Below are positions 17,886 through 26,840 of a stretch of 64,000 bases of DNA, piece after piece. A model generated the notes under the pieces. That model did not search any database and was not told where the DNA came from. It worked only from the letters and a program-made list of their open reading frames with translations. Positions within the stretch are counted from its first letter, which is position 1, and each line of letters starts with the position of its first letter. The DNA is from Pirellulales bacterium. GTDB lineage: Bacteria; Planctomycetota; Planctomycetia; Pirellulales; JACPPG01. The stretch lies in contig DASYDW010000010.1 of NCBI GenBank assembly GCA_036499395.1, forward strand, positions 75,668 to 139,667, written 5' to 3'. Both the position numbers and the translations under genes were made by a program.

Positions 17886-18878
17886 ATGTTGTCGGCCGTC
17901 ATTCCGGTATTCAACGAGGTCGACAGCCTGGCGACGCTGCACCGCGAAATCAGCGAAGTGGCCGCGGCCGAAAAGCTGGACGTCGAGATCATCTTCGTCG
18001 ACGACGGTTCGTCGGACGGCTCTTGGGAAGTGATTACACGCCTGGCCGGCGCCGATCCGCGCGTACACGGTATTCGCTTTCGGCGCAACTTCGGCAAGGC
18101 CGCGGCGCTGAGTGCCGGTTTTCGCGCGGCACGCGGCGAACGGATTGTAACGATGGATGCCGACCTGCAGGACGATCCGCGCGAGATTCCTCACTTCTTG
18201 AACCACATGGACGTCGGGTTCGATGTGGTCAGTGGTTGGAAGCAGGTGCGTCACGATCCCTGGCACAAAGTGCTTCCCTCGCGCGTGTTCAACTGGATGG
18301 TCAGCTCGATGACCGGCGTCCATTTGCACGACCACAATTGCGGAATGAAGTCGTACCGACGAGAGATCTTCGACGAAGTTCGGTTGTACGGCGAACTGCA
18401 CCGCTTCGTGCCGGTCCTGGCCTTCGCGCGCGGCTTTAAAGTCAGCGAATTGGTGGTCCATCATCGGCCGCGGCGATTCGGAAAATCCAAATACGGCATG
18501 CATCGGATCGTCAAAGGCTTCCTCGATCTGCTGACCGTGAAGTTTCTGACCGGCTTCGGCCAGCGTCCGCAGCATTTGCTCGGCACGTTGGGACTGGTCT
18601 GCTTCCTGCTCGGCGGTTTGGGACTGAGTTACCTGAGCATTTATTGGCTCGCGGCGCGTATCTATCCCGACTGGGGATTGCTGCCGCTGCATCAGCGGCC
18701 GGCGATGCTGTATTCGCTCGGCGCCCTGCTGCTGGGAGGTCAGTTGATGTCCATCGGTTTTCTGGCCGAGTTGATCACGGCCTATCATGGCCGCGATGCC
18801 GACACGTATTCCGTGGCCGAAGAAACGCCCGCGCCCGAGCGTCCTGCTGGAAAGAACCTGCATGAACGCTCAGCCTGA
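17886..18878 (+). CDS. GT2 family glycosyltransferase (dolichol-phosphate-mannose-synthase/ArnC-like)
   Basis: This enzyme moves a sugar from a nucleotide donor to a lipid phosphate carrier at the inner face of the membrane. From ATG 17886 the protein opens with LSAVIPVFNEVDSL, the standard GT-A start. It continues with VDDGSSDGSW, the metal-binding MDADLQDDP, and HNCGMKSYRREI. Two C-terminal membrane helices (about 230-290) anchor it. The length of about 330 residues is typical for ArnC/GtrB-like members. Its end overlaps the next gene by 17 bases, a sign of coupling. The lipid-linked sugar it makes is probably used by the polytopic protein that follows. Confidence 0.9.
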   Translation: MLSAVIPVFNEVDSLATLHREISEVAAAEKLDVEIIFVDDGSSDGSWEVITRLAGADPRVHGIRFRRNFGKAAALSAGFRAARGERIVTMDADLQDDPREIPHFLNHMDVGFDVVSGWKQVRHDPWHKVLPSRVFNWMVSSMTGVHLHDHNCGMKSYRREIFDEVRLYGELHRFVPVLAFARGFKVSELVVHHRPRRFGKSKYGMHRIVKGFLDLLTVKFLTGFGQRPQHLLGTLGLVCFLLGGLGLSYLSIYWLAARIYPDWGLLPLHQRPAMLYSLGALLLGGQLMSIGFLAELITAYHGRDADTYSVAEETPAPERPAGKNLHERSA

Positions 18879-20286
18879 TGACGGCGCGGCTCGGCTGCGC
18901 TGGGGCGTGTACTGGCTGCTGATCGTAATCGCTTCCGGGGGCATTCTGGGACGAATGCTGGCCGTGAACTCGGTCGACTACGTCCGGCTCGAGAAGCACC
19001 TGAAGCGAGAAGGGCGAATGCAACGTCCCTTTCTGAGCGCGAATGATCGCAGCCGCTGGGCCACGGTTCGCGCCTTGGTCGAATACGGCACCTATGCAAT
19101 CGACGACGTCGTGTCGCAGCCCAACTGGGATACGATCGACATGGTGAAGCATGGCGATCAGGGGCATGCCGCGCCCGAGGCCGGCGAGGGGCATCTTTAT
19201 TCCAGCAAACCACCGCTGTTTCCCACGCTGATGGCGGGCGAGTATTGGTTGATCGCCAAGCTGACGGGCAAGACGCTGGCCACGAATCCGTTCGCCATCG
19301 GGCGCTTCATGCTGGTGACGATCAACCTGATCCCTTTGATAATCTACTTCGTGCTGTGGGGGCGACTGGCCGATCGATTGGGGACGACCGATTGGGGACG
19401 CATCTTCACGATGGCCTGCGCCACATTCGGCACGTTCCTGTCGACATTCGCCGTGGTGATCAACAATCATTTGCCTGCCGCGGTGACGGCGCTGGCCACG
19501 GTTTACCTGGCGATACGGATCACGGTCGATGGCGAGCGACGGCTTTGGTATTTCGCGCTGGCAGGTTTCTTGGCCGCATTCACGGCCACGAACGAGTTGC
19601 CGGCGCTTTCGCTGTTAGGTGTCACTGTTGCCCTGGTCGGCTGGCACGCGCCACGGCAAACGCTGCTCGGTTTCCTGCCGGCGGCCGTCCTGGTCGCGGC
19701 GGCGGCGTTCGGGACGAATTACCTGGCGCATCACACCTGGGCCATTCCCTATGCCCATCGCGAAAGCGGCGACAACTGGTACGACTTCAAGTATGTAAAG
19801 GACGGCAAGGTCCGCGAAAGCTACTGGGCCAACCGCGCGGGCCGCAGCCCGATCGACCAGGGCGAAGAATCCGTCAAACGATATGCCCTGCACGTGCTCG
19901 TGGGCCATCACGGCGTCTTTTCTCTCTCGCCGATTTGGCTGCTGAGCGTCGTCGGATTGGTGATGTTATGTGCCAGCCGTGACCCGCGGTGGCGCGAGTG
20001 GGGTTTGGCAATCGCGGCGGTGTCCATCGTGTGCATGGCCTTTTATATTTTGCGGCCGCTCGATGACCGAAATTACGGTGGTATGACCAGCGGCTTTCGC
20101 TGGGCCTTCTGGATGGCCCCGCTGTGGCTCGTCGCGATGCAGCCTGCCGCCGATTGGGCCAGTCGGAATCGGTGGTCGCAGATCGTGGCGGCTGTGCTCT
20201 TGGCGATTTCCGTCATGTCGGTCGCCTACCCGACCTGGAATCCCTGGACGCAACCCTGGCTGTGGGATGCGCTTGAGTCGCTTTAA
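18862..20286 (+). CDS. Polytopic membrane protein, possible GT-C-type glycosyltransferase
   Basis: The protein has 474 residues and about eleven hydrophobic helices with a large first extracytoplasmic loop (about 35-130). That loop holds short acidic patches and HLYSSKPPLFPTLMAGEYWL, which resembles the loop after the first helix in GT-C enzymes such as PMT/ArnT. It starts at ATG 18862 within the end of the GT2 gene. Function is not provable from sequence. The neighbour, a polyprenol-phosphate sugar synthase, makes a lipid-linked-sugar-using transferase the most reasonable idea. The exact acceptor is unknown. Confidence 0.6.
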   Translation: MNAQPDDGAARLRWGVYWLLIVIASGGILGRMLAVNSVDYVRLEKHLKREGRMQRPFLSANDRSRWATVRALVEYGTYAIDDVVSQPNWDTIDMVKHGDQGHAAPEAGEGHLYSSKPPLFPTLMAGEYWLIAKLTGKTLATNPFAIGRFMLVTINLIPLIIYFVLWGRLADRLGTTDWGRIFTMACATFGTFLSTFAVVINNHLPAAVTALATVYLAIRITVDGERRLWYFALAGFLAAFTATNELPALSLLGVTVALVGWHAPRQTLLGFLPAAVLVAAAAFGTNYLAHHTWAIPYAHRESGDNWYDFKYVKDGKVRESYWANRAGRSPIDQGEESVKRYALHVLVGHHGVFSLSPIWLLSVVGLVMLCASRDPRWREWGLAIAAVSIVCMAFYILRPLDDRNYGGMTSGFRWAFWMAPLWLVAMQPAADWASRNRWSQIVAAVLLAISVMSVAYPTWNPWTQPWLWDALESL

Positions 20287-20344
20287 TCCTGGCGGTTGGA
20301 AAGCCAAGGTCTCGCGCCTGCTGGACTGACTGCTCCCTGCAATT

Positions 20345-20359
20345 TGGCACGCCGCGTGC
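20345..20359 (+). promoter_or_regulatory. Sigma-54-type promoter upstream of the four-cysteine mini-protein
   Basis: TGGCAC, five bases, then GTGC gives the -24 GG and -12 GC dinucleotides with the exact spacing of RpoN promoters; only the first T of TTGC is replaced. Transcription would start near 20371, about 60 bases before the gene at 20432. It is a single site, so chance is not excluded. Confidence 0.38.
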
Positions 20360-20431
20360 AACTGTAGAACGTCCGTCGTTCGCGCGCTTTAGAGCGCCGG
20401 GGTTCCAGGCAAACAGTGGAGATCAACTGCC

Positions 20432-20674
20432 ATGTCGCACCACAGCCATTCTGATGACAGCCAATGGGGATTGTGCAAAGACTGCAAATGGTGGCAAATC
20501 GAGCCCAGCGCCAAGGCCAGTGGTCACTCGGTGGGCGTCTGCATCGAGGAGAGCTTGCAGGAATTTCGTTTGCGCATCTCGGGCAACGGTGGCTGCACGC
20601 TGTTTCTCGAAGGAAAGCCGGCCCGCGCTAAAGGCTCGGCCGATAAGCCGCCGACGAGAGTGGCCGTCCGCTAG
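20432..20674 (+). CDS. Small four-cysteine protein of unknown function
   Basis: The 80-residue protein has four cysteines, Cys15-x2-Cys18, Cys37 and Cys55, in a Trp- and Gly-containing context (GLCKDCKWW, VGVCIEE, GNGGCTLF). The spacing suits a small zinc or iron-sulfur site. There is no signal peptide or membrane helix, and the N-terminus is His-rich (MSHHSHSDD). The basic C-terminal tail looks unstructured. It is preceded by a purine-rich GTGGAGATC and a possible sigma-54 promoter. I do not recognise the family. The cysteine pattern and isolated position argue that it is a real gene. Confidence 0.65.
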   Translation: MSHHSHSDDSQWGLCKDCKWWQIEPSAKASGHSVGVCIEESLQEFRLRISGNGGCTLFLEGKPARAKGSADKPPTRVAVR

Positions 20675-20854
20675 GGGGCTTAGTCATTTGGCTCGGTCGA
20701 GGGACGACGATCGCTAGAGGCGCAGCTTGCCGGACGAGGGTCGGCGGGCAACAATTCGCCAAGGTACGCTCCGCATGCGCCGCTGAAACAGTGGCCTACG
20801 GAGCACGCTACGGTTGTGGATTCATCCCTCTAGCCCGTGCAAGAGTTAACGCGA

Positions 20855-22555
20855 ATGGCTGCCAAGAAACCGCTGGGCGGAGTGATCCACACTTATCAGA
20901 AGTTCGATCCGAAGCATTTTCCCAGCCCTACGCAGCCGCCGCCGGACATGGTGTCGTCCGCGTTCGAGCACATGCTGATGTACGGCAGCATGCGCGAACT
21001 TACAGATGACGAACTGGCCCGGGCCGTCCATCTAGACCCCAGCATGATTGCCGGACTGGGGCCCAGCCTGGATGCCATCCGTGAAATGCTGCTGGCGCGG
21101 AAGGAAAAGATCCTTTCCACGTATGAAACGAAGCGGGTGCAGAAGGACGCCGCCGATCGCTATCAGAGCGAAGGGCGCGAGATGCGCCCCCCCAAGAAGC
21201 TGCGCAAAGCGGTCGAGCGGGCGTTTCGCGACGAGCAGTTGCGCGAAATTGAACAACTGTGGTATTTGGCCGGTGGCGAGCGCAGCGATTTCGCCAACGA
21301 TCTACTGCGACTGGCCGAACGGCTGGGGGACAAGTACCAGATCGACGAAATGGCCGGCAAGTACGAGTTCACCGGCCACACGCGCATGACGATTCCGCAG
21401 GCCCTTGAGATTAAGGAAGAATTGGAGAAGATCGACGAGCTTCTCAAGCAGCTTGACGAGGCGGCACGCACCGCGCAGATCGGTGTGATCGATATGGAGG
21501 AGCTGTCGGAGTTCGCGAATCCCGGCGACATCGAACAGTTGAACGCGCTGCACCAGCAAATCCAGGATTATCTGCGCGATCTGGCCGAGCAGCAGGGACT
21601 GGAAAAAACGAAACGCGGCTTTCGACTCACTCCAAAAGCCTACCGGTTATTTCAGGGCAAGCTGCTGGAGCGAATCTTCAGCGAACTCGAGCCGTCGCGC
21701 ACCGGCCGGCACCAAGGGCCGATCGTCGGCGAGGGGGCGGTCGAACTGCAGCAGACGAAGCCATACGAGTTCGGTGATTCGGTCGCGCAGATGGACATTC
21801 CGGCCACGCTCACCAACGCCATGATCCGCTCGGGCGCCACGCTGCCTATCCGTTTGCGCTCCGAAGATATCGAAATTCACCGCACGCGCAATACGCCCAA
21901 ATGCGCCACGGTGGTGCTGATGGATATGAGCGGTTCGATGCGCTATGGCGGGCTGTACATCAACGTAAAGCGGATGGGGATAGCCTTGGATGGGCTGATC
22001 CGCCGCGAGTTTCCCGGCGATTTCCTGCAGTTCGTCGAGATGTACACCTTCGCCAAACCGCGGCACGTGAGCGAGATCGCGTCGCTACTGCCGAAAATGG
22101 TGACGATCAACGATCCCTGGGTGCGGCATCGCGTCGATATGAGCCGCGACGATATTACCGAGGCCCAGGTCCCGCAGCATTTCACCAACATTCAGCACGC
22201 GCTTTCCATGTCGCGCAAGTTCCTGGCGCTGCAGCCGACCCCCAATCGGCAGGTGATCTTGATCACCGACGGGCTGCCGACGGCGCATTTCGAAGGCGAG
22301 CAGCTTTACCTTTGCTATCCGCCTGACGAACGCACGGAAAAAGCAACGATGCGGGAAGCCAAGTTATGTCAGCGCGACGGCATCACGATCAACATCTTCC
22401 TGCTTTCCAGTTGGTCGCAATCGCGCGAAGACGTGCAGTTCGCTTATCGGCTGGCCGAGTCGACCAAGGGACGCGTTTTCTTCACCGCCGGCCGCGACTT
22501 GGACCGGTACGTGGTGTGGGACTACGTCAGCCGCAAGCGGCAGATCATCTCGTAG
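20855..22555 (+). CDS. VWA-domain protein with long helical N-terminal region
   Basis: The 566-residue cytosolic protein has two parts. Residues 1-340 are mostly helical and charged, with a region rich in Glu/Leu/Gln. Residues about 350-530 are a von Willebrand A domain with an intact metal site: Asp357-x-Ser-x-Ser in VLMDMSGSM, and ITDGLPT as the later MIDAS motif. Such proteins usually work with a MoxR-type AAA+ ATPase as a metal-insertion or assembly chaperone; none is adjacent here. I prefer ATG 20855; an upstream in-frame GTG at 20837 would add six residues. The exact role is unknown. Confidence 0.82.
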   Translation: MAAKKPLGGVIHTYQKFDPKHFPSPTQPPPDMVSSAFEHMLMYGSMRELTDDELARAVHLDPSMIAGLGPSLDAIREMLLARKEKILSTYETKRVQKDAADRYQSEGREMRPPKKLRKAVERAFRDEQLREIEQLWYLAGGERSDFANDLLRLAERLGDKYQIDEMAGKYEFTGHTRMTIPQALEIKEELEKIDELLKQLDEAARTAQIGVIDMEELSEFANPGDIEQLNALHQQIQDYLRDLAEQQGLEKTKRGFRLTPKAYRLFQGKLLERIFSELEPSRTGRHQGPIVGEGAVELQQTKPYEFGDSVAQMDIPATLTNAMIRSGATLPIRLRSEDIEIHRTRNTPKCATVVLMDMSGSMRYGGLYINVKRMGIALDGLIRREFPGDFLQFVEMYTFAKPRHVSEIASLLPKMVTINDPWVRHRVDMSRDDITEAQVPQHFTNIQHALSMSRKFLALQPTPNRQVILITDGLPTAHFEGEQLYLCYPPDERTEKATMREAKLCQRDGITINIFLLSSWSQSREDVQFAYRLAESTKGRVFFTAGRDLDRYVVWDYVSRKRQIIS

Positions 22556-22754
22556 CGCACGGATCGTTTGCGACCGCGCCGCGAAGACTTCGACCATCGT
22601 ATGCCACGCTTTCCTAGTTGCCTTGGGGGGCGAGCAAGCCCAAATCCGGTCCGTCGTTGCGGCCGTTGCAGGCGGCAGCTATTCTGGCGCTGCCTGGGGA
22701 AGGCGGCCCCACGTAGTTCTGCACCTGTCGAATCACATCGTGGGAAGCTCGCTA

Positions 22755-23753
22755 ATGATCTGGAACCGATCCAAGAAACTCTTTTCCGCTTGGCTGCCGC
22801 TTGGTGTGCTGGGCCTTCTGATCACGGCCCATGTCGAAGTCATCTCGGCCGCGAGTATCCGTATGGCTGTCCTCGGAGACAGCATTAGCGCCGGTAGCGG
22901 CGTCTCGGGCGGATCGCCCAATTGGGTCGCTCAGTTGAAAACGGCCGGCGGCATCACGTTCACCGATAAAGCCGTGGGCGGCGCCACTTCGGACACCGTC
23001 GTCAGCGGGCAGCTCAGTTCCGTCGTCACGCTGGCTCATAACGGCTCGATCGACGATTCGACGTTGATCATTGGCGGCAACGACGCGGTCGCGGCCGCGC
23101 TCAATATTGCCGGGGGCGGTGATCCCACGGCCTTCATCAATGACTACGTCGGTAATATCAAGAACGTGATCAATTCGATCGCCGCGGCGAATCCAAACGT
23201 GCATCAGGTCTTTGGCAATATGCCGGATGTGACCGTTACGCCCGCCGTGCAGGAAGTGGCCGCGGAAAATGGCATCACGCTGGCACAGTTGCATTTAGTG
23301 AGCCTGGCGATTGGTCAAGCCAATGCGCAGGCCGATGCCTATGCCTTGTCACACGGCGTGCCGGTGGTCGACTTGTACTCGGCCAGTCAGCAAATCACAC
23401 CGTTGATTCCCTTGACGTTGGGTGGGCACACCTTCACCACAGCCTTTGCACCCGACGATTTTCATCCCGCTGTGTTCCTGCAGGGCTTGCTGGCGAACAT
23501 GGTCGACACGGCCTACAACCAATACTTCCATCAATCGTTGCCGATCATCAGCGATCAGCAGATCGTGCGAAATGCTGGCTTCACGCCGATCACGAACCCG
23601 CCGAACACGGACCCGACGTACTTCAACGTGCAACCGTTCGTGATTCTGCCGACGCCCGAGCCGGCGAGCGCTGTGTTGGCTGTAATGGCGGTCCTAGGCC
23701 TACTTGCTTGCGGACGACGACGTATCGTGGCCGTAGCGCGAAGCGTCCGATGA
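22755..23753 (+). CDS. Secreted SGNH/GDSL hydrolase with PEP-CTERM sorting signal
   Basis: This is a predicted esterase or carbohydrate deacetylase exported to the envelope. A signal peptide (about 1-34) is followed by the GDSL block VLGDSISAGSG, the GGND block (LIIGGND) and the last block DDFHPA carrying the catalytic Asp and His. The protein ends in a PEP-CTERM signal: PEP in TPEPAS, a hydrophobic helix and a basic end (CGRRR). This marks it for an exosortase, which is not in the window. ATG 22755 was chosen because the signal peptide begins there. Its last four bases overlap the next gene's start (ATGA). Confidence 0.85.
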   Translation: MIWNRSKKLFSAWLPLGVLGLLITAHVEVISAASIRMAVLGDSISAGSGVSGGSPNWVAQLKTAGGITFTDKAVGGATSDTVVSGQLSSVVTLAHNGSIDDSTLIIGGNDAVAAALNIAGGGDPTAFINDYVGNIKNVINSIAAANPNVHQVFGNMPDVTVTPAVQEVAAENGITLAQLHLVSLAIGQANAQADAYALSHGVPVVDLYSASQQITPLIPLTLGGHTFTTAFAPDDFHPAVFLQGLLANMVDTAYNQYFHQSLPIISDQQIVRNAGFTPITNPPNTDPTYFNVQPFVILPTPEPASAVLAVMAVLGLLACGRRRIVAVARSVR

Positions 23754-24817
23754 GCGCCGCGGAGTGGATGATCTATGGCGCCAACGGTTATACGGGGCGC
23801 TTGATCGCCGAAGAAGCGGCGCGCCGCGGGATGCGGCCCGTGCTGGCTGGCCGTTCGGCCGACGCAATCGTGCCGCTGGCCACGAAGCTGGGCTGCCCGC
23901 ATCGTGTGTTCTCGCTCGATGGTGCGGCCGCTGAGCAGCTTTCCAGCATGCGTGTCGTGCTGCACTGTGCAGGACCGTTTTCAGCCACGGCCCGGCCGAT
24001 GATCGACGCCTGCCTGAAAGCGCGTACGTCTTATCTGGATATCACCGGTGAGATCGACGTTATCGAATTAGCGGCCAGCCGTCACGATGCGGCGCAGCGG
24101 GCTGAGGTGGCCGTAATTCCGGCAGTCGGTTTCGACGTTGTACCGAGCGATTGCCTGGCGGCGCAACTGGCCGCGGCGTTACCGACAGCCGAAAGATTGT
24201 TGCTGGCGTTCGAATCGACGGGCAGCCTTAGCCCCGGCACGGCCAAGACATCGCTCGAAAGCCTGCCGCACGGGGGGCGCGTGCGTGTGAACGGTCAAAT
24301 CGTGCGCGTTCCGACGGCCTGGAAAACACGCGAAGTCGACTTCCCCGGGCGCCGGCTGATGACAGCCACGATTCCCTGGGGGGACGTGGCGAGTGCTTAT
24401 CATTCGACCGGCATCAAGAATATCGAAGTCTACGTGGCCATGCCCCCCGGTCAGATACGGCAGTTGCAATGGACGCGCTGGTTGCTGCCACTGGCGGCGC
24501 TTCCACCGATCCAGCGCATGGCGCGTCGACGTATCGAGCGCACCGTGCCGGGCCCCAATGCCCAAGAGCTGGTGAAGACTCGCTCGTCATTCTGGGGGCG
24601 TGTCGAAGATACGGCCGGCCAATACGCCGAGGCGACCCTCGTTACCCTGGGGGGCTATCCGTTGACGGTCGTGACCTCGCTCATGTTCGTCGAGGCAGCA
24701 CTAGCCGGCACACTGCCGACAGGTTTTTCCACGCCGTCGCGGGCGCTCGGAAAAAACGTTATCGAGCGTGTTCCCGGCGCACAATTCTCTTGGCGCCATC
24801 GTCCGGCAACGGCTTAA
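23750..24817 (+). CDS. Saccharopine-dehydrogenase-like NAD(P)-binding oxidoreductase
   Basis: A Rossmann fold opens the 355-residue protein, with MIYGANGYTGRLIAEEA giving the G-x-x-G-x-x-G nucleotide-binding turn and LAGRS at the end of the second strand. VLHCAGPF and YLDITGE are typical of the saccharopine-dehydrogenase/trans-acting enoyl reductase family. Most relatives act on lipids or are uncharacterised, so I would not assign lysine metabolism. Its start overlaps the stop of the SGNH gene, suggesting co-expression. It converges on the Hint gene array, with only 25 bases between. Confidence 0.82.
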   Translation: MSAAEWMIYGANGYTGRLIAEEAARRGMRPVLAGRSADAIVPLATKLGCPHRVFSLDGAAAEQLSSMRVVLHCAGPFSATARPMIDACLKARTSYLDITGEIDVIELAASRHDAAQRAEVAVIPAVGFDVVPSDCLAAQLAAALPTAERLLLAFESTGSLSPGTAKTSLESLPHGGRVRVNGQIVRVPTAWKTREVDFPGRRLMTATIPWGDVASAYHSTGIKNIEVYVAMPPGQIRQLQWTRWLLPLAALPPIQRMARRRIERTVPGPNAQELVKTRSSFWGRVEDTAGQYAEATLVTLGGYPLTVVTSLMFVEAALAGTLPTGFSTPSRALGKNVIERVPGAQFSWRHRPATA

Positions 24818-24842
24818 TCCGACCGCAACACTTCAGACACCC

Positions 24843-26741
24843 CTATTTTTCGACCAAGCCCGGCACTGTGACCGTCGTTGCCGCGCGAATATCAATGTCG
24901 TGGACCAGGATCAACTCGTCGGTAATGAAGTAAGTGTTGAAGTCCGGAATGATCAGGTTGTGGCACGCAGCCTCGCCCGTCCTTTCGACGCTATCGATCA
25001 TGAGCGTGCCTTTGGTCGTGTGCAAACGGTCGCCGACTTTCAACTCCTTGGCCATGCGCCAGCCCGTGCCGGAAACCCAGAATAGATGTCCGAGCGTCGA
25101 GCGGATGGTCTGCTGGCCGACGTGCGTCTCAACCAGCGGTAGCGGTGTGCCGTGCGTTATGGCCTGGACCGGCTTATAGGTTAGCTCGCCCGAGTCGACG
25201 TCCTGGGCAAGTACCCAATCGCCGATTCGGACTTTCTCGATCGGCACGGTTCCCGTGACGGTCCAAACGAGCGTGCCGGGGACGAAACAGCCGTCACAGG
25301 AACTCCGTGGAGCCGGAGGAGCGAGCGGCGTAGTCACGCTGTAGGCCATCGCGGGTTGCGTAAAGCTGTAGCGAACTTGCTCGTATGTTTCTTTTGGCCC
25401 GTAATGGCTTTCGTTGTACGCCGTCCACCAATCCCACCATCCTTTAGGATCGTCATCGAAATCGGGATTACCCGTGGCAAATCGAAGGGCCGCCGCGATG
25501 CGCGCGTTGAGCGCTTGCTGTTGTGCATTTGCATTGAGCGCCGCCTGAGCCAGATTCGCATCGACTTCAGCCTGTCGTAGCGTCGCATTGATACTTGGCG
25601 TTGCGTCCGGCACGACAACCGTAGCTGTTGATCCCGGTGACCCTGGGAGCGATCGTCCCTGCTGGTAATTGGGCATGAGAGGAACTCGTGGAAGCGTCTC
25701 CGCCGTGGAAGCATAAGAACGATTCCACAGCGCTCCTTCCTGAAAGAGCTTAAGCCGCTCTTGGAAGGCGCCCCCCTCGGTCATTCCTATTTGGAAGTTG
25801 ACTTCGATTAGCGTTTGCATTGCCGAGAGCAGCTGCGGCGCGTACGAGAATATGTCGCGCGCCGCCAGGGCCTTGCCGGCAGCTGAGCGAACGTCCTCAT
25901 GTTTCGCAAAAATGGCAAATCGCACCAGCGAATCGGTGGCCGCTTGCTGCGGCATTTCGGCCAGCGCCGAGATCGCGGCACATCCGGCGGCCGGAGTGGC
26001 CTTGGCGAAAACAATTTCCAATGCCGGAATCGCCGCGACGTCGCGGGTTTCTTTCAACTGTTGGGCAGCCGTCTTTTGCCGCCCGGTATCACGGCTTTCC
26101 AGATCGCCGCGCAAGCGCGTCAAAACGGGCTTCCACTTTTCGAGCGCCGACTCGGTTTCCTTGGCTTGCTTTTTCAGAGCTTCGGCCGTGGCTGCCGGCA
26201 TGAGCTGATGCCGATAGCGGACCAGCCCGAGCTTGTTCACGACTTCAGCGCGCTTTGCCTTCGTGGGCTGCAATTGCAAAGCATTTTGTAGGTGCAGTTT
26301 TTCTTGATCCGCGAGCCCTTGCTCCTTGCACCAACGAGCTAGCTGCAACTGACCGTCGACCGTGGCAGGTGCCTGATCGCGCAGTTCGCGATATTTGACG
26401 AATCGGCCCGACCATTCGTTTTCATGGGCCGCATCCTCGCTGTTGAGCCAGCGATCGTTCACCCGTACTTCGCCGAGTTGCCAATGCGCGGGGGCGTAGT
26501 CCGGGTCGGTAGCCAGTGCCTGGCGCAAATAGTCGGAGCGCGCCGCGTCATCCCCCGCCGCCTCGGCAAGAAGTGCCTGTTTCACGAGTGCCGCCGCGTC
26601 GTCGGATTTCTGACCCGCAGGCGATGCTTGCTTGCCGGCACTGGTTTTCTTGGTTGCGTCGGCGGCAAAGACGAAGCTCGACGAGGACGCTGCACAGATA
26701 ATCCACGCGACGATAAAGAGTGTCGCTACTTGCCTTCTCAT
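24843..26741 (-). CDS. Secreted TPR/HEAT-like protein with C-terminal Hint domain, paralogue 1
   Basis: The 632-residue protein starts at ATG 26741 with a signal peptide (MRRQVATLFIVAWIICAASS and following). A TPR-like unit with DPDYAPAHWQLGEV lies at about 70-95. A helical segment follows at about 175-215, then HEAT-like repeats (about 220-310; AIPALEIVF, VRSAAGKALAARD). A linker with the Trp-rich GWWDWW precedes a Hint domain from Cys485 to the end. The Hint blocks are visible: CFVPGT, IEKVRIGDWVLAQD, TLGHLFWV (T-x-x-H), CHNLIIPDFNTYF and ILVHD. The usual final Asn is Asp615, followed by a 17-residue tail containing TVTVPGL. N-terminal thioester chemistry at Cys485 remains possible; Asn cyclisation is not. 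It is the last gene of the three-paralogue array. The function is unknown. Confidence 0.85.
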   Translation of the reverse strand: MRRQVATLFIVAWIICAASSSSFVFAADATKKTSAGKQASPAGQKSDDAAALVKQALLAEAAGDDAARSDYLRQALATDPDYAPAHWQLGEVRVNDRWLNSEDAAHENEWSGRFVKYRELRDQAPATVDGQLQLARWCKEQGLADQEKLHLQNALQLQPTKAKRAEVVNKLGLVRYRHQLMPAATAEALKKQAKETESALEKWKPVLTRLRGDLESRDTGRQKTAAQQLKETRDVAAIPALEIVFAKATPAAGCAAISALAEMPQQAATDSLVRFAIFAKHEDVRSAAGKALAARDIFSYAPQLLSAMQTLIEVNFQIGMTEGGAFQERLKLFQEGALWNRSYASTAETLPRVPLMPNYQQGRSLPGSPGSTATVVVPDATPSINATLRQAEVDANLAQAALNANAQQQALNARIAAALRFATGNPDFDDDPKGWWDWWTAYNESHYGPKETYEQVRYSFTQPAMAYSVTTPLAPPAPRSSCDGCFVPGTLVWTVTGTVPIEKVRIGDWVLAQDVDSGELTYKPVQAITHGTPLPLVETHVGQQTIRSTLGHLFWVSGTGWRMAKELKVGDRLHTTKGTLMIDSVERTGEAACHNLIIPDFNTYFITDELILVHDIDIRAATTVTVPGLVEK

Positions 26742-26840
26742 TGTCTGTCCCTCGGCCAATTTCCCGTGGCCTGCCGGGTTCCCCTGCTCCGATTCTGGCT
26801 CTGCTTCGACGAAGGTCGCTCTCTTGCTGTCGGGTCACAA

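Noticed and set aside
17772-18863. Antisense open frame of 363 codons opposite the GT2 gene
   Set aside because: No motif, composition typical of a complement frame; the GT2 motifs on the plus strand are unambiguous.
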